The notes under the pieces were generated by a model. The model was not told the origin of the DNA, ran no database searches, and was given only the letters and a program-made list of their open reading frames with translations. From Bog-473 sp963782415 (lineage in GTDB: Bacteria > Actinomycetota > Acidimicrobiia > Acidimicrobiales > RAAP-2): a stretch of DNA of 64,000 bases. Location: assembly GCA_963782415.1 (NCBI GenBank), contig CAWAJT010000007.1, forward strand, positions 248,001 to 312,000. Reading direction: 5' to 3'. A program made the translations under genes and the position numbers. Each line of letters starts with the position of its first letter. Position 1 is the stretch's first letter. Of this stretch, positions 25,292-33,493 are shown piece by piece.

Positions 25292-26059
25292 ATGGAGCTC
25301 GAACTCAAGGGAAAGACGGCGCTGATCACGGGGGCCAGCCGGGGGATCGGACTGGGCATCGCTGCCCGCTTCGCGCAGGCCGGCGCCAACGTCATGATCT
25401 CGTCCCGCACGGCGGCGGATCTCGAGGTGGCTGCTGCCGGACTCGTTGCCGGGGGTGCGTCCGAGGCACAGGTGGCCTGGACCGCCGCCCATGTCGGCAG
25501 GCCCGAGGAGGCCATCTCCTGTGTGGCGAGGACACTGGCGCACTTCGGCCAGCTCGACATCCTGGTCAACAACGCCGGCACCAACCCCTACTTCGGTCCG
25601 ATGATCGACATCGACGTGGCACGCGCCCAGAAGACTTTCGAGGTCAACCAGCTCTCGGTGCTGACCTGGACTGCCGCCGCGGTCAAGGCAGGCCTCCGGG
25701 GCTCTGTCATCAACATGGCCTCCATCGGCGGTCTCGGCGTCGAACCGGGCATCGGTTGGTACAACGTGACCAAGGCCGCGGTGCTCCACATCACCCGGCA
25801 GCTGTCCTACGAGCTTGCTCCGGAGGTCCGCGTCAACGCCCTGGCCCCGGGCCTCGTCAAGACGAAACTGGCGGCCGCCCTCTGGGAGACCGGCGAGGAA
25901 CGGATTGCCGCCCACATCCCGCTGCGCCGGCTGGGCCTGCCCGACGACATCGCCACGGCTGCGCTGTTCTTGGCCTCCGATGCCGCCTCGTGGGTGACGG
26001 GGCAGACCTTCGTCGTCGACGGTGGAACGACGATTAGTCCCTCAGGAGGCGTCGGCTGA
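25292..26059 (+). CDS. SDR family oxidoreductase
   Basis: A classical short-chain dehydrogenase/reductase of 255 residues. The NAD(P)-binding motif TGASRGIGLG is at residues 13-22, NNAG near 95, the catalytic serine in INMASIGGLG, and YNVTK with the Tyr-Lys pair near 155. The ending SWVTGQTFVVDGGTT is typical. Substrate unknown; related enzymes reduce 3-oxoacyl groups or oxidise secondary alcohols. It is divergent from the YyaL-type gene. About 300 bases of its 3' end occur again, decayed, at 32530-32832, on the far side of the accessory island that starts directly after this stop. Confidence 0.9.
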   Translation: MELELKGKTALITGASRGIGLGIAARFAQAGANVMISSRTAADLEVAAAGLVAGGASEAQVAWTAAHVGRPEEAISCVARTLAHFGQLDILVNNAGTNPYFGPMIDIDVARAQKTFEVNQLSVLTWTAAAVKAGLRGSVINMASIGGLGVEPGIGWYNVTKAAVLHITRQLSYELAPEVRVNALAPGLVKTKLAAALWETGEERIAAHIPLRRLGLPDDIATAALFLASDAASWVTGQTFVVDGGTTISPSGGVG

Positions 26060-26151
26060 GGTCTGCGCGACCATCGCGCAGCACCGTATTGCAGACCGCG
26101 GCCCTGCCCCAGTCCGGACTCACGGGACGGTCTGCGACCGGCCCAGGGGGC

Positions 26152-26157
26152 TATCTT
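26152..26157 (+). promoter_or_regulatory. candidate -10 box before the first island methyltransferase
   Basis: TATCTT ends 7 bases before GTG 26165, in the same leaderless arrangement as several chromosomal genes. Confidence 0.4.
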
Positions 26158-26164
26158 CACGTGG

Positions 26165-26929
26165 GTGACGTTGAAAGAACGCGTCGAGGCGAAACGGAAG
26201 TATGCGCGATTTGTCCTCCGTGGTAAGTCCAACTTTGGGCACTGTCTCGCCTGTGATCACCGAACGCTTTTCGTTGAAACCGGTCCGTGGCTGGCGAACG
26301 ACTATCTCTGCGTGCGGTGTGAATCAATGCCGAGATGGCGCGGCATCATTCATGTGCTCGGCGATCAGTTCCCGAACTGGCGTGATCTCCAGATACACGA
26401 ATGTGGTGCGGGAGGCCAGTCAACTGGGAAGCTGATGCGAGAGTCGAACGGTGGATATTCCGGTTCGCGCTATCTCGTTCCTGACGTGCCACGTGGTGAC
26501 ATGGTTGGGAAATACTCGTGCCAGGACATTGAGGATCTGACGTTCCTCGACGAATCGTTCGATCTACTCATCACCCAAGATGTGCTGGAACACGTATTGA
26601 GACCAGACCGGGCCATGGGCGAGATTGCCCGCGTTCTGCGGCCCGGAGGTGCGCATGTGTTCACGGTGCCGCTTTACCACGGCCGTCAAACACTCGTCCG
26701 GGCCATTCCATCGGAGAGTGGAATCGAGCACCTATTGCCTCCCGACTATCACGGGGGACCGGAGGATCCTGATCGATCGCTCGTCATCCGGGAGTGGGGT
26801 GACGACTTCATCAGTTTCGTATCAGAGCATAGCGGCTTGTCGACGGAAATCGTTGACTTGAAAGACCGCAAACTCGGGCTGGACGGCACCGCCGGATATC
26901 CGTTGCAAGTCTTGATCTCTCGAAAGTGA
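26165..26929 (+). CDS. class I SAM-dependent methyltransferase with N-terminal Cys pair motifs
   Basis: A 254-residue methyltransferase. Residues 28-58 carry a zinc-ribbon-like CLACDH and CVRCES pair, then PRWRGI. The Rossmann domain follows with HECGAGGQSTGKL (motif I position), DLTFLDESFDLLITQDVLEHV and IARVLRPGGAHVFTVPL, which are methyltransferase 11-type motifs. The C-terminus mentions no membrane segment. Such enzymes are common in surface glycan and natural-product islands; the substrate here is unknown. Base composition is visibly more A/T-rich than the flanking genes, and it is the first gene of the accessory island, 105 bases after the SDR stop. Confidence 0.8.
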   Translation: MTLKERVEAKRKYARFVLRGKSNFGHCLACDHRTLFVETGPWLANDYLCVRCESMPRWRGIIHVLGDQFPNWRDLQIHECGAGGQSTGKLMRESNGGYSGSRYLVPDVPRGDMVGKYSCQDIEDLTFLDESFDLLITQDVLEHVLRPDRAMGEIARVLRPGGAHVFTVPLYHGRQTLVRAIPSESGIEHLLPPDYHGGPEDPDRSLVIREWGDDFISFVSEHSGLSTEIVDLKDRKLGLDGTAGYPLQVLISRK

Positions 26930-27014
26930 GAAGTAACCCAGGGGCCGCCCCATAGCGCCTGGCTTGCTTCTTGCGCCGCGTCGATCGAGGGTCCTTGGAT
27001 ACGGTCTAGGAACC

Positions 27015-28179
27015 ATGTATCACCAAGACATGTGTCGGGGGCCTCAACGAGGTGTGAGTGAGGTTTCCGATGTCTATTACACCGGCGCGTACTGGAACAA
27101 CCTTGACTGTACGAACCGGATGATCAATCAACGCATTTCCGGGGAAGAGACCGTGAACTGGTGGAGGCACTTCGCCGCCCGCCGCGGCAAGGTCTTCGAG
27201 CGCGCGCTGATCTTGAACTGCGGCAACGGCTGGGTCGAGCGCGAAATGATCGACGGTGGCCTCTTCATCGAGGCTGTCGGCATCGACTGGTCCGAACCGC
27301 TTCTCGATGAAGCCAGGTCGGCGACCGATGGCCGTCGGATTCGATACCAGCGGATGGACGTCAACACTGACGATCTGCCGACCGGCCCCTTTGATCTGGT
27401 TGTCAATCATGCGGCCTCGCATCATGTGACACGACTGGATCGACTCTTCCGGAACATCTGCCGCCTGTTGCCAAATGATGGGTGGTTCATCTCACTCGAC
27501 TATGTGGGGCCGCATCGAAACCAGTACGAGGTTGATGCCTGGAACAGCGCCTGGGGATTGAACCAGTCCCTTCCAGAACACCTTCGCCAGTCGATGGAAT
27601 ATCCGCTCCTTCCACTGTGGATCGAGATCGATCCAACAGAGGCAGTCCATTCTGAGCTGATACTCGAAACGATCAATCGCTACTTCAACATCGACGAATT
27701 TCGTAGCGCTCGGAGGAGCTCTTGCCTACCCGGTGCTCACGCATAACGACCGGTTCTTCTCTGAAGCCGTCGGATCGGACGAACGGGAACACTGGGGTCA
27801 GATTGTTCTCGAGAAGGACAGCCAATACCTGTCGGAGCGTCCGAATTCCAGCCTCTTCGCCTACGTCACAGCACAACCCAACAAGCGGATCCTTGAAAGT
27901 CAGGAGATATTGGAGTCCTGGGAAGCAGAGGAGAACCGAAGAGAGGCTCAGGCCACCGAGAACGGTGGGAGGTATTACGAGGCGTCGATGTTGAACGAGG
28001 TCTATTGGGCGCTGGCCGTTCAGGACCGGGCCGCTCGAGATCTGTATCAAGAAGTTCAGACCATTCGGAGTAGCTACCTGTACTCCCATCTCACCAGGAT
28101 GCTGGAGTCAAACCTCTGCCGGCGGGCGCTCCAATCGAGGCTGGTTCGCTCACTGAGGAAAGGGTCCGCGTCTGCCTGA
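27015..28179 (+). CDS. SAM-dependent methyltransferase, frameshifted
   Basis: The first part (27015-27746) is a class I methyltransferase: ALILNCGNGWVEREM (motif I), VGIDWSEPLLDEA, FDLVVNHAASHHV and ICRLLPNDGWFISLDYVG. The frame then ends early in Arg/Ser-rich sequence. Removing one base around 27702-27711 joins it to the downstream frame, giving LGGALAYPVLTHNDRFF and a stop at 28179, about 387 residues in all. Similar proteins end with that segment, so the two parts were one gene. The tail is helical and charged. A recent break or a sequence error is possible. Composition is low-GC like its neighbour; acceptor unknown, probably a glycan or small molecule. Confidence 0.72.
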
Positions 28180-28841
28180 AGCGCGCCTGTGCTCGCAGGG
28201 CCTCGGACACTGTGGCCGAATGCCGGGACGATGCCTAGCCCTTGCTTCCACTGCGACGCTGCCAGAAGGTTGTCGTCGTAGCCCTCACCGAACCGGGGGG
28301 CGTTCCATAGGTCGGATCCGTCCCCAACGTCAGATCCAACCAGCTGCAACGACTCGCCGTGCGCATTGAGGAGTCCAACGGCATTACGGCACGAGCGCGC
28401 AGCTTGGTCCCGTTGGCATTCGCATCTCGGATGTCAACCGCTCGCCTGATTGCCAAAGAACGAGCTGCGCGGGTTTGGCTCCGTCCACTCTTGCCAAAGA
28501 GGGTCCTTCCATCTCCAGCCCTTCATGTACGCAGGTGCCGTAGTTGGTTCGTGGTCAGTCACAGCACCAGATTCCTACAGGGGCTTGACGGGCTGACCCC
28601 ATTCGGGTACCCCAGTTGCCGGGACGGGGAGTCACTGCGGCCCCGGCCACCAGCTCGGCGCATCCTTGGCCTTGCCCCGCTTCCGTGGACACGAATTGTG
28701 GGGCCTCATACCACTGCTAATCGTGGGCTTGTGTTCTGCTCGAACTCGGCCCGTTCGATGCGCGGCGTTTCCTGCCGCCGGAGTGTGGGTTCCCCCCCCA
28801 CAGCCTGCAAGGGGTGCCCCAGAACGATGCTCCTATGGATG
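28180..28841. other. 660-base stretch without an intact gene, possible decayed coding sequence
   Basis: No credible intact gene is seen. On the minus strand, about 28180-28350 reads LQLVGSDVGDGSDLWNAP followed by FGEGYDDNLLAASQWK. Another frame near 28500-28560 gives YMKGWRWKDPLWQEW. These look like pieces of one protein broken by stops and shifts, but I cannot name it. The last 100 bases probably include the downstream end of the IS110-type element. Confidence 0.35.
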
Positions 28842-29891
28842 TCAAGAGGTGAATTCTGACCGTGGGAGCGCGGCGAACACCTCCCGGGCCACGTAGCGCT
28901 TGAGGCAGCGGATCGCCTCCTTCTTGGTCCGCCCGTCCTTCATCCGGCGTTCGATGTAGTGCTTGGTCCTTGGGTCATTGACCATGCGGGTGAAGACGAT
29001 GTGCCACAGCGCCGAGTTGGCCTGTCGGTCCCCGCTGCGATTGAGGCGATGGCGCTGCTGCTTGCCGCTTGAGGCGTCGAGTGGCGATGTGCCGCAGAGC
29101 TTGGCGAAGGTGGCTTCGTTCTTCAGACGCTCGGGGTTGTCGCCGGCGGCGACGAGGATGGCGGACGCTACGTCGGTGCCCACGCCGTCGACTGCGCAGA
29201 GCTCGGGGGCGGTCTCGTGGACCAACGTCTTGAGCATGCGGTCGATCTCCTTGACCTCTTCTTCGAGCGAGAGGGCCCGACGGGCCAAGGTGCGCAGGGC
29301 CAGCTTGGTCAGGGTCGTGACGTCGGTGCGCCCGGTGTGGCGATAGGCACTGGCGATGGTGAGGATCTTGTAGATCGACAGGTCCCGCAGCTCGGAGCGC
29401 AGCTCGTCGGGGGCGGTCGAGACGAGGCTGCGCATCTGGTTGATGGCCACGATGCGGGCGCGCCGGGCCGACGAGCACGCCACGCGCAAAACCCGCATGG
29501 CCTCGACGTTTCCGTCCCGGTTCTTGGCCAGACCCGTCGCATGACCACCTTGGGCCGCCCGAGCCGCCGCCTCGGCGTCGCTCGGGTCCGACTTGCCGGC
29601 GAGGCGGCGCAGTTGGCGATTGGGCCGGTCCACTTCGACCACCGCGACGTCATTGCCCAAGAGGTGTCGGGTCAGCCCCGCCCCATAACTGCCGGTGCCC
29701 TCGACGCCGACGAGCTCGAGGGTGCCGAAGGACTCGAACCAACGCAGCAACCGCCGGTAGCCGGCCGGGGTGGTGGCGAAGCTCTCGATGCCGAGCAACG
29801 CCCCACGCTCGTCGAGAGCAGCCGCCACGTGCACGTCGAGGTGTGTGTCGACCCCTCCGGTGATGCGCCACGCGATAGTGGTCATCGTCAT
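28842..29891 (-). CDS. IS110 family transposase (DEDD recombinase)
   Basis: An apparently intact 349-residue transposase. The N-terminal DEDD RuvC-like domain has GGVDTHLDVHVAAAL, VGVEGTGSYGAGL and KSDPSDAEAAARAA, supplying the acidic residues. The C-terminal Tnp domain has VDGVGTDVASAIL and the serine region SPLDASSGKQQRHRLNRSG, ending FTRMVNDPRTKHYIERRM. ATG 29891 follows AAAGGA on the minus strand; the frame is open further upstream without similarity. IS110 elements have no long terminal inverted repeats and use an RNA-guided (bridge RNA) mechanism in studied members; element ends cannot be fixed here. A decayed relative lies at 31131-31350. Confidence 0.92.
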   Translation of the reverse strand: MTMTTIAWRITGGVDTHLDVHVAAALDERGALLGIESFATTPAGYRRLLRWFESFGTLELVGVEGTGSYGAGLTRHLLGNDVAVVEVDRPNRQLRRLAGKSDPSDAEAAARAAQGGHATGLAKNRDGNVEAMRVLRVACSSARRARIVAINQMRSLVSTAPDELRSELRDLSIYKILTIASAYRHTGRTDVTTLTKLALRTLARRALSLEEEVKEIDRMLKTLVHETAPELCAVDGVGTDVASAILVAAGDNPERLKNEATFAKLCGTSPLDASSGKQQRHRLNRSGDRQANSALWHIVFTRMVNDPRTKHYIERRMKDGRTKKEAIRCLKRYVAREVFAALPRSEFTS

Positions 29892-30224
29892 CTGGTCCTT
29901 TCGCTTGGGGTGGGTGACACGGCACCGCCGGAACGATGGACAGGACAGCGATGAGCCTTGTTTGGGCAAGCTCCTATGAGGTCACTCCGTCCGACTGGCC
30001 GATGTCGGGTGAGTGTCCGAGCCGGGCCGACGTATCGACTTCAGGACAGTCCAACAGGACGTCAGCCGGATTTGATGGAGTCAGACCTGGCTCGGGCACG
30101 CACCCCACGCTGACCAGTTCGCCCCCCAGGGTGGTGGACCGTCAGCGGCCTACATCAATCCTCGCTGCCCGGGTAGAGGCGGCGACCTGCGGCCCAATGG
30201 GGATACCCCTGCGCTCCACTTGGT
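29892..30224 (-). ncRNA. non-coding flank upstream of the IS110 transposase, candidate bridge RNA region
   Basis: These 333 bases separate the transposase start from the PPK2 stop and contain no gene. In IS110-group elements such as IS621 the non-coding end upstream of the recombinase encodes a structured bridge RNA of roughly 170-200 bases with target- and donor-binding loops. Size and position fit. I did not establish the fold or the element boundary, so this is a location-based suggestion. Confidence 0.35.
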
Positions 30225-31010
30225 TCAGGTAATCGTCGCTGAGAAATCCGGGACGTAGTGATACCGGTCGCGGGGTGGTCTCTTGTAATCCCCGACGGGC
30301 GGGCGGGGAGGAAGCTTGACCTTCGGCGGCTTGCGGGCGTCGTACGGCACAACCGACAGGAGGTGGGCAATGCAGTTGAGCCTGGCTCGCTTCTTGTCGT
30401 CGGCCTCGACCTCGTACCAAGGGGAATCCGGTAGGTCGCAGTGAGCGAACATGTCGTCCTTGGCCCTGGAATACGCGACCCAGCGGTTGCGGCCCTCGAG
30501 GTCCATCTCGCTGAGCTTCCAGCGCTTCAGGGGTGCGTTGACCCGCTCTTTGAATCGCCGCTCCTGTTCCTCGTCGCTCACTGAGAACCAGTACTTGAGC
30601 AGAAGAATGCCGTCGTCGATCAGCATGCGCTCGAATGCAGGGCACTGGCGGAGGAAGCGGTGGTACTCCTCTTCGGTGCAGAAGCCCATCACCCGCTCCA
30701 CCCCGGCCCGGTTGTACCAACTGCGGTCGAACAGGACGATCTCCCCGCCGGCAGGAAGGTGGGCGATGTAACGCTGAAAGTACCACTGCCCCTCTTCACG
30801 GTCGCTCGGGGCCGGAAGGGCAGCGATCCGACACCATCGGGGATTGAGGTGCTCGGTAATGCGCTTGATCACGCCGCCTTTGCCAGCCGCATCGCGACCC
30901 TCGACCACGATGACGACTCGCTGACGCTCGTCGCGGACCCACTGTTGCAACTTCACCAGCTCCTCTTGGAGGTGCAGAAGTGCCTTGCCGTACGCGTCAT
31001 TCTCAGCCAT
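30225..31010 (-). CDS. ppk2: polyphosphate kinase 2 (PPK2 family)
   Basis: PPK2 enzymes transfer phosphate between polyphosphate and nucleotides. The 261-residue protein shows Walker A in VEGRDAAGKGGVIKRI near residue 38, the family sequence RWCRIAALPAPSDREEGQWY, Walker B plus lid in VLFDRSWYNRAGVERVMGF, and EFERMLID-like FERMLIDDGILLLKYWFSVS. ATG 31010 has AGGATGAGGG in front. The frame is open upstream to 31388 only because it runs antisense through an IS110 remnant. It is flanked by an intact IS110 transposase and an IS110 remnant, so it may have travelled with, or been trapped by, mobile DNA. Confidence 0.9.
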   Translation of the reverse strand: MAENDAYGKALLHLQEELVKLQQWVRDERQRVVIVVEGRDAAGKGGVIKRITEHLNPRWCRIAALPAPSDREEGQWYFQRYIAHLPAGGEIVLFDRSWYNRAGVERVMGFCTEEEYHRFLRQCPAFERMLIDDGILLLKYWFSVSDEEQERRFKERVNAPLKRWKLSEMDLEGRNRWVAYSRAKDDMFAHCDLPDSPWYEVEADDKKRARLNCIAHLLSVVPYDARKPPKVKLPPRPPVGDYKRPPRDRYHYVPDFSATIT

Positions 31011-31130
31011 GCCCTCATCCTGCCATTCTCGAACCACGAGCTTCGGACCAAACACTGAGCACGCCGGGGTACCTCCTAACAGTGACGATGCTCGGCAGGG
31101 TCCACCGTTTGATCGTCGGTCCTCAATAGC

Positions 31131-31350
31131 TTCGGAAGTGCGTCGCTGTTCGGCACCGAGCGTTTCCACACCGACCCTGCCGGCGACAAGGCGCTGCTCA
31201 CCTGGCTCGAGGACTTCGGGCTCTTGACCCAGGTCGGCGTCGAGGGCGCCGGCTCCCATGGGGCCGGCCAGGCTCGTTACCTGCGCCGAGCCGACATCGA
31301 GGTAATCGAAGTCGATCGTCCCAACCGAGGCGAGCGTCGGCGCAGCGGCA
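31131..31350 (+). mobile_element. remnant of an IS110 family transposase gene
   Basis: The plus-strand frame reads LLTWLEDFG, then VGVEGAGSHGAGQARYL and IEVIEVDRPNRGERR. This lines up with residues about 45-105 of the intact transposase nearby (FESFGTLELVGVEGTGSYGAGL, VAVVEVDRPNRQLRR). Both ends are missing. It comes from a different member of the family, because identity is only moderate. Its frame stays open into the following gene. Confidence 0.75.
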
Positions 31351-31493
31351 GTTACGGGATTAGCCCGGCGGGGTGCTGGCTCGGGCACGGACCGACCTCA
31401 CCGCTGGCAGGTGCGGCAGCTCAAGGGAGCGCTCGTCGCGAGCGGCAGTCGGGCGCCGACGTTACGCTTCTCATCGGGCACGACGAACAAGGG

Positions 31494-32339
31494 ATGGGAA
31501 TGACGCAGGGATTCGCCTTCATGCCCGACGCTCTGGAGAGCAACGCCGCCGGTCGCCTGACCGACGCCCAGCGGGCGATGTTCAAGCAAGGTTCGCTGAT
31601 GATGCGCTTCTTGCCGACCCTGACCGGGGACTTGCACAAGCGCGAGGTCCGGGCGATCGAGGGCCCACTCCGCAAGGTGAGGCCAATGGACCTGGCACAG
31701 TCGACCGAGGTGACGTCGACGCCGAAGTACTCCCTTGAGATCGCCGGCAGGAGTTTCGACGTGCCGTCGAAGGCCGTATGGGACGCCGTTCCTGGGGTCG
31801 GATATTTCCGCCTCTACTACCTGCCGCGCAGTAAGAGTGCGGTCAACCTGGAACGCTTGCCGGACCCCCCGGTCGGATCCACGCGGGAGGATGTAATGGG
31901 CGCGATTGGCGACGCCGTAGCCACCGCATTGCGACCGTCCCTCACCAGTCGCTCTGCGTCTGACAAGTCCGAGGCCGCTGCCCATGCGGACGCTGTACTC
32001 CGAGCGGCCGGCGTCAGTGAACCCTCCGATGCCGCGATCGGCTCTCCTCCAGCTGGGGGAACAGCGTTCGGTGACAACGTCGTGGGACGGTGGACCAGCG
32101 TGTTCTTTGATGTCGACGTGCGTGAAGACGGAACACTCTCGCTCCAGAGCCCGCGGAACCCGGCCCAACGCGGGCGGTGGCGTATCGACGCCGAGCACCG
32201 TCTGCATGTGCTCTTCGACGGTGAAGACGACTCCGATGAGTTGGTCACGCCGGTCTCATTGGCCGGCGACCGACTCAGTATCGAGTTCGGTGGGCAAGAG
32301 CTCTCGTTGCAACGAAGCGGCGAGGCGCCCGCCGTGTGA
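31494..32339 (+). CDS. hypothetical protein
   Basis: A 281-residue protein of unknown function. The segment YSLEIAGRSFDVPSKAVWDAV followed by YFRLYYLPRSKSAVNLERLP resembles a small beta domain found in many uncharacterised bacterial proteins with the YRLYYLPRS-like signature. The C-terminus (GRWTSVFFDVDVREDGTLSLQ, RGRWRIDAEHRLHVLF) resembles a lipocalin-like or META-like beta sheet, suggested by pattern only. The open frame runs in from the IS110 remnant at 31224, but the real start is probably ATG 31494 or 31500; TACGCT at 31463-31468 could be its -10 box. Possibly truncated at its N-terminus. Confidence 0.6.
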   Translation: MGMTQGFAFMPDALESNAAGRLTDAQRAMFKQGSLMMRFLPTLTGDLHKREVRAIEGPLRKVRPMDLAQSTEVTSTPKYSLEIAGRSFDVPSKAVWDAVPGVGYFRLYYLPRSKSAVNLERLPDPPVGSTREDVMGAIGDAVATALRPSLTSRSASDKSEAAAHADAVLRAAGVSEPSDAAIGSPPAGGTAFGDNVVGRWTSVFFDVDVREDGTLSLQSPRNPAQRGRWRIDAEHRLHVLFDGEDDSDELVTPVSLAGDRLSIEFGGQELSLQRSGEAPAV

Positions 32340-32529
32340 TCGGCTCCGTCGCCCCGCGCCGAGACGGACTTCCCGTTTCCCTGTGGGCAGCTACATCGAT
32401 TGCTCGGTTGAGCGATACCGCACTCCGACCTCGATCGAGAGAGTCGGTAGAGCTGCGAGCTGGGTGCCGCAGTCCGCCGGGTCAGTGCGCATCCACCCGC
32501 GCGTTGAGCGGCTTTGGTTGATTGTCATC

Positions 32530-32832
32530 ATTGGTACAGGAATGTCAAAAGAGCCGCAGTGATCCATAGCACCCGGCGGCTCTCCTACGGGCTTGCTCCG
32601 GATCCGCGTCGACGCGCTGGCCCCCGGCCTCGTCAAGACGAAAATTGGCGGCCGCCCCTCGAGGCGGGCGAGGAACGGATGCCGCCCACATCTCGCTGCG
32701 CCGGCTGGGCCTGTCGGACCACCACCGCTGCGCTGTTCGTGGCCTCCGCCGCCGGCTCGTGGCGTGACCGGGCGGACCTTCTGGTCGACGGGGACACGAC
32801 GGCCCAGCCCTCAGGGGGGTATGGGCTGACAC
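32530..32832 (+). pseudogene. decayed copy of the 3' end of the SDR gene
   Basis: Broken frames here reproduce the last third of the SDR gene at 25292-26059. Directly comparable stretches include CTTGCTCCGGA, CTCGTCAAGACGAAA, GGCGAGGAACGGAT, and CGCTGCGCCGGCTGGGCCTG, in the same order, ending with the TCAGG...GGCTGA equivalent. Several indels destroy the frame. Similarity is clear from about 32577 and weaker back to about 32530. The sequence between the two copies is the accessory island. Confidence 0.8.
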
Positions 32833-32840
32833 GAGCTGCA

Positions 32841-32867
32841 TGTCACACCGCGGCACCCTCGTCCGTC
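32841..32867 (+). promoter_or_regulatory. ECF41-type sigma factor promoter
   Basis: TGTCACA (32841-32847) and CGTC (32864-32867) are 16 bases apart, as in the motif reported for ECF41 sigma factors. It lies 44 bases before the AhpD-like gene, which is co-transcribed with an ECF41 sigma gene, so autoregulation is predicted. A second CGTC at 32860 gives an unsuitable 12-base spacing. Confidence 0.75.
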
Positions 32868-32911
32868 TGATGGTGGTGAAGGAGAAGCACCAGGCGAAGA
32901 AAGGTTGAGAC

Positions 32912-33493
32912 ATGGCTCACGTCCCGTTGCACGATCACCCCAAGGGCATCGTCCCACGCCTCGCCACCGGCTATACCAAGCGCCGGTTCGGGCAAATGGT
33001 CGAACCCACGGCGGCGGCCTCGCATCACGATGGCGTGCTGTTGGCGATGGGCGCCATGGAGACGGCGGCCCAGCTGGGCTGGAGGAAACTGAGTCCGACG
33101 CTCCGCTGGCTCGCGCTCCAGGCCACCGGCATGCAGATCGGCTGCTCGTGGTGCATCGACTACGGGTACTACGAGGGCATGCACGACGGCGTCGATCCGG
33201 CCAAGGTGCGCGCCGTGGGATCCTGGCGCACCACCGAGCTCTTCGACGAGCGCGAGCGCGTCGTCCTCGAGTACGCCGAGTCGGCTACGTCCTGCCCCGC
33301 TGAGGTCTCCGCAGAGCTCGCCGCCCGTATCCGGGCCCAATTGAGTGATGCGGAGTTCGTCGAGCTCGCTGCCTGGGTCGCGCTGGAGAATTTCCGCTCC
33401 CGCTTCAACGCCGGTCTCGGCCTGCACAGTCAAGGTTTCTCGGACGACTGCGACATCCCGCTGCGCGCAGCCGGCACGGGCGCTCGTGCTTGA
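32912..33493 (+). CDS. carboxymuconolactone decarboxylase / AhpD-like protein
   Basis: A 193-residue protein of the AhpD/CMD superfamily. The active-site region reads GMQIGCSWCIDYGYYEG near residues 72-88, with a CxxC as in AhpD-type peroxidatic enzymes, followed by REERVVLEYAES-like DERERVVLEYAESAT. Such genes are the classic partners of ECF41 sigma factors; the physiological substrate is generally unknown. ATG 32912 follows AGAAAGGTTGAG. The stop overlaps the sigma gene start by 8 bases, and an ECF41-type promoter precedes the pair. Confidence 0.88.
   Translation: MAHVPLHDHPKGIVPRLATGYTKRRFGQMVEPTAAASHHDGVLLAMGAMETAAQLGWRKLSPTLRWLALQATGMQIGCSWCIDYGYYEGMHDGVDPAKVRAVGSWRTTELFDERERVVLEYAESATSCPAEVSAELAARIRAQLSDAEFVELAAWVALENFRSRFNAGLGLHSQGFSDDCDIPLRAAGTGARA

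Noticed and set aside
28359..28859. 166-residue plus-strand open frame before the IS110 gene
   Set aside because: Arg/Ser/Pro-rich composition without domain-like pattern; the minus strand shows more protein-like fragments in the same place.
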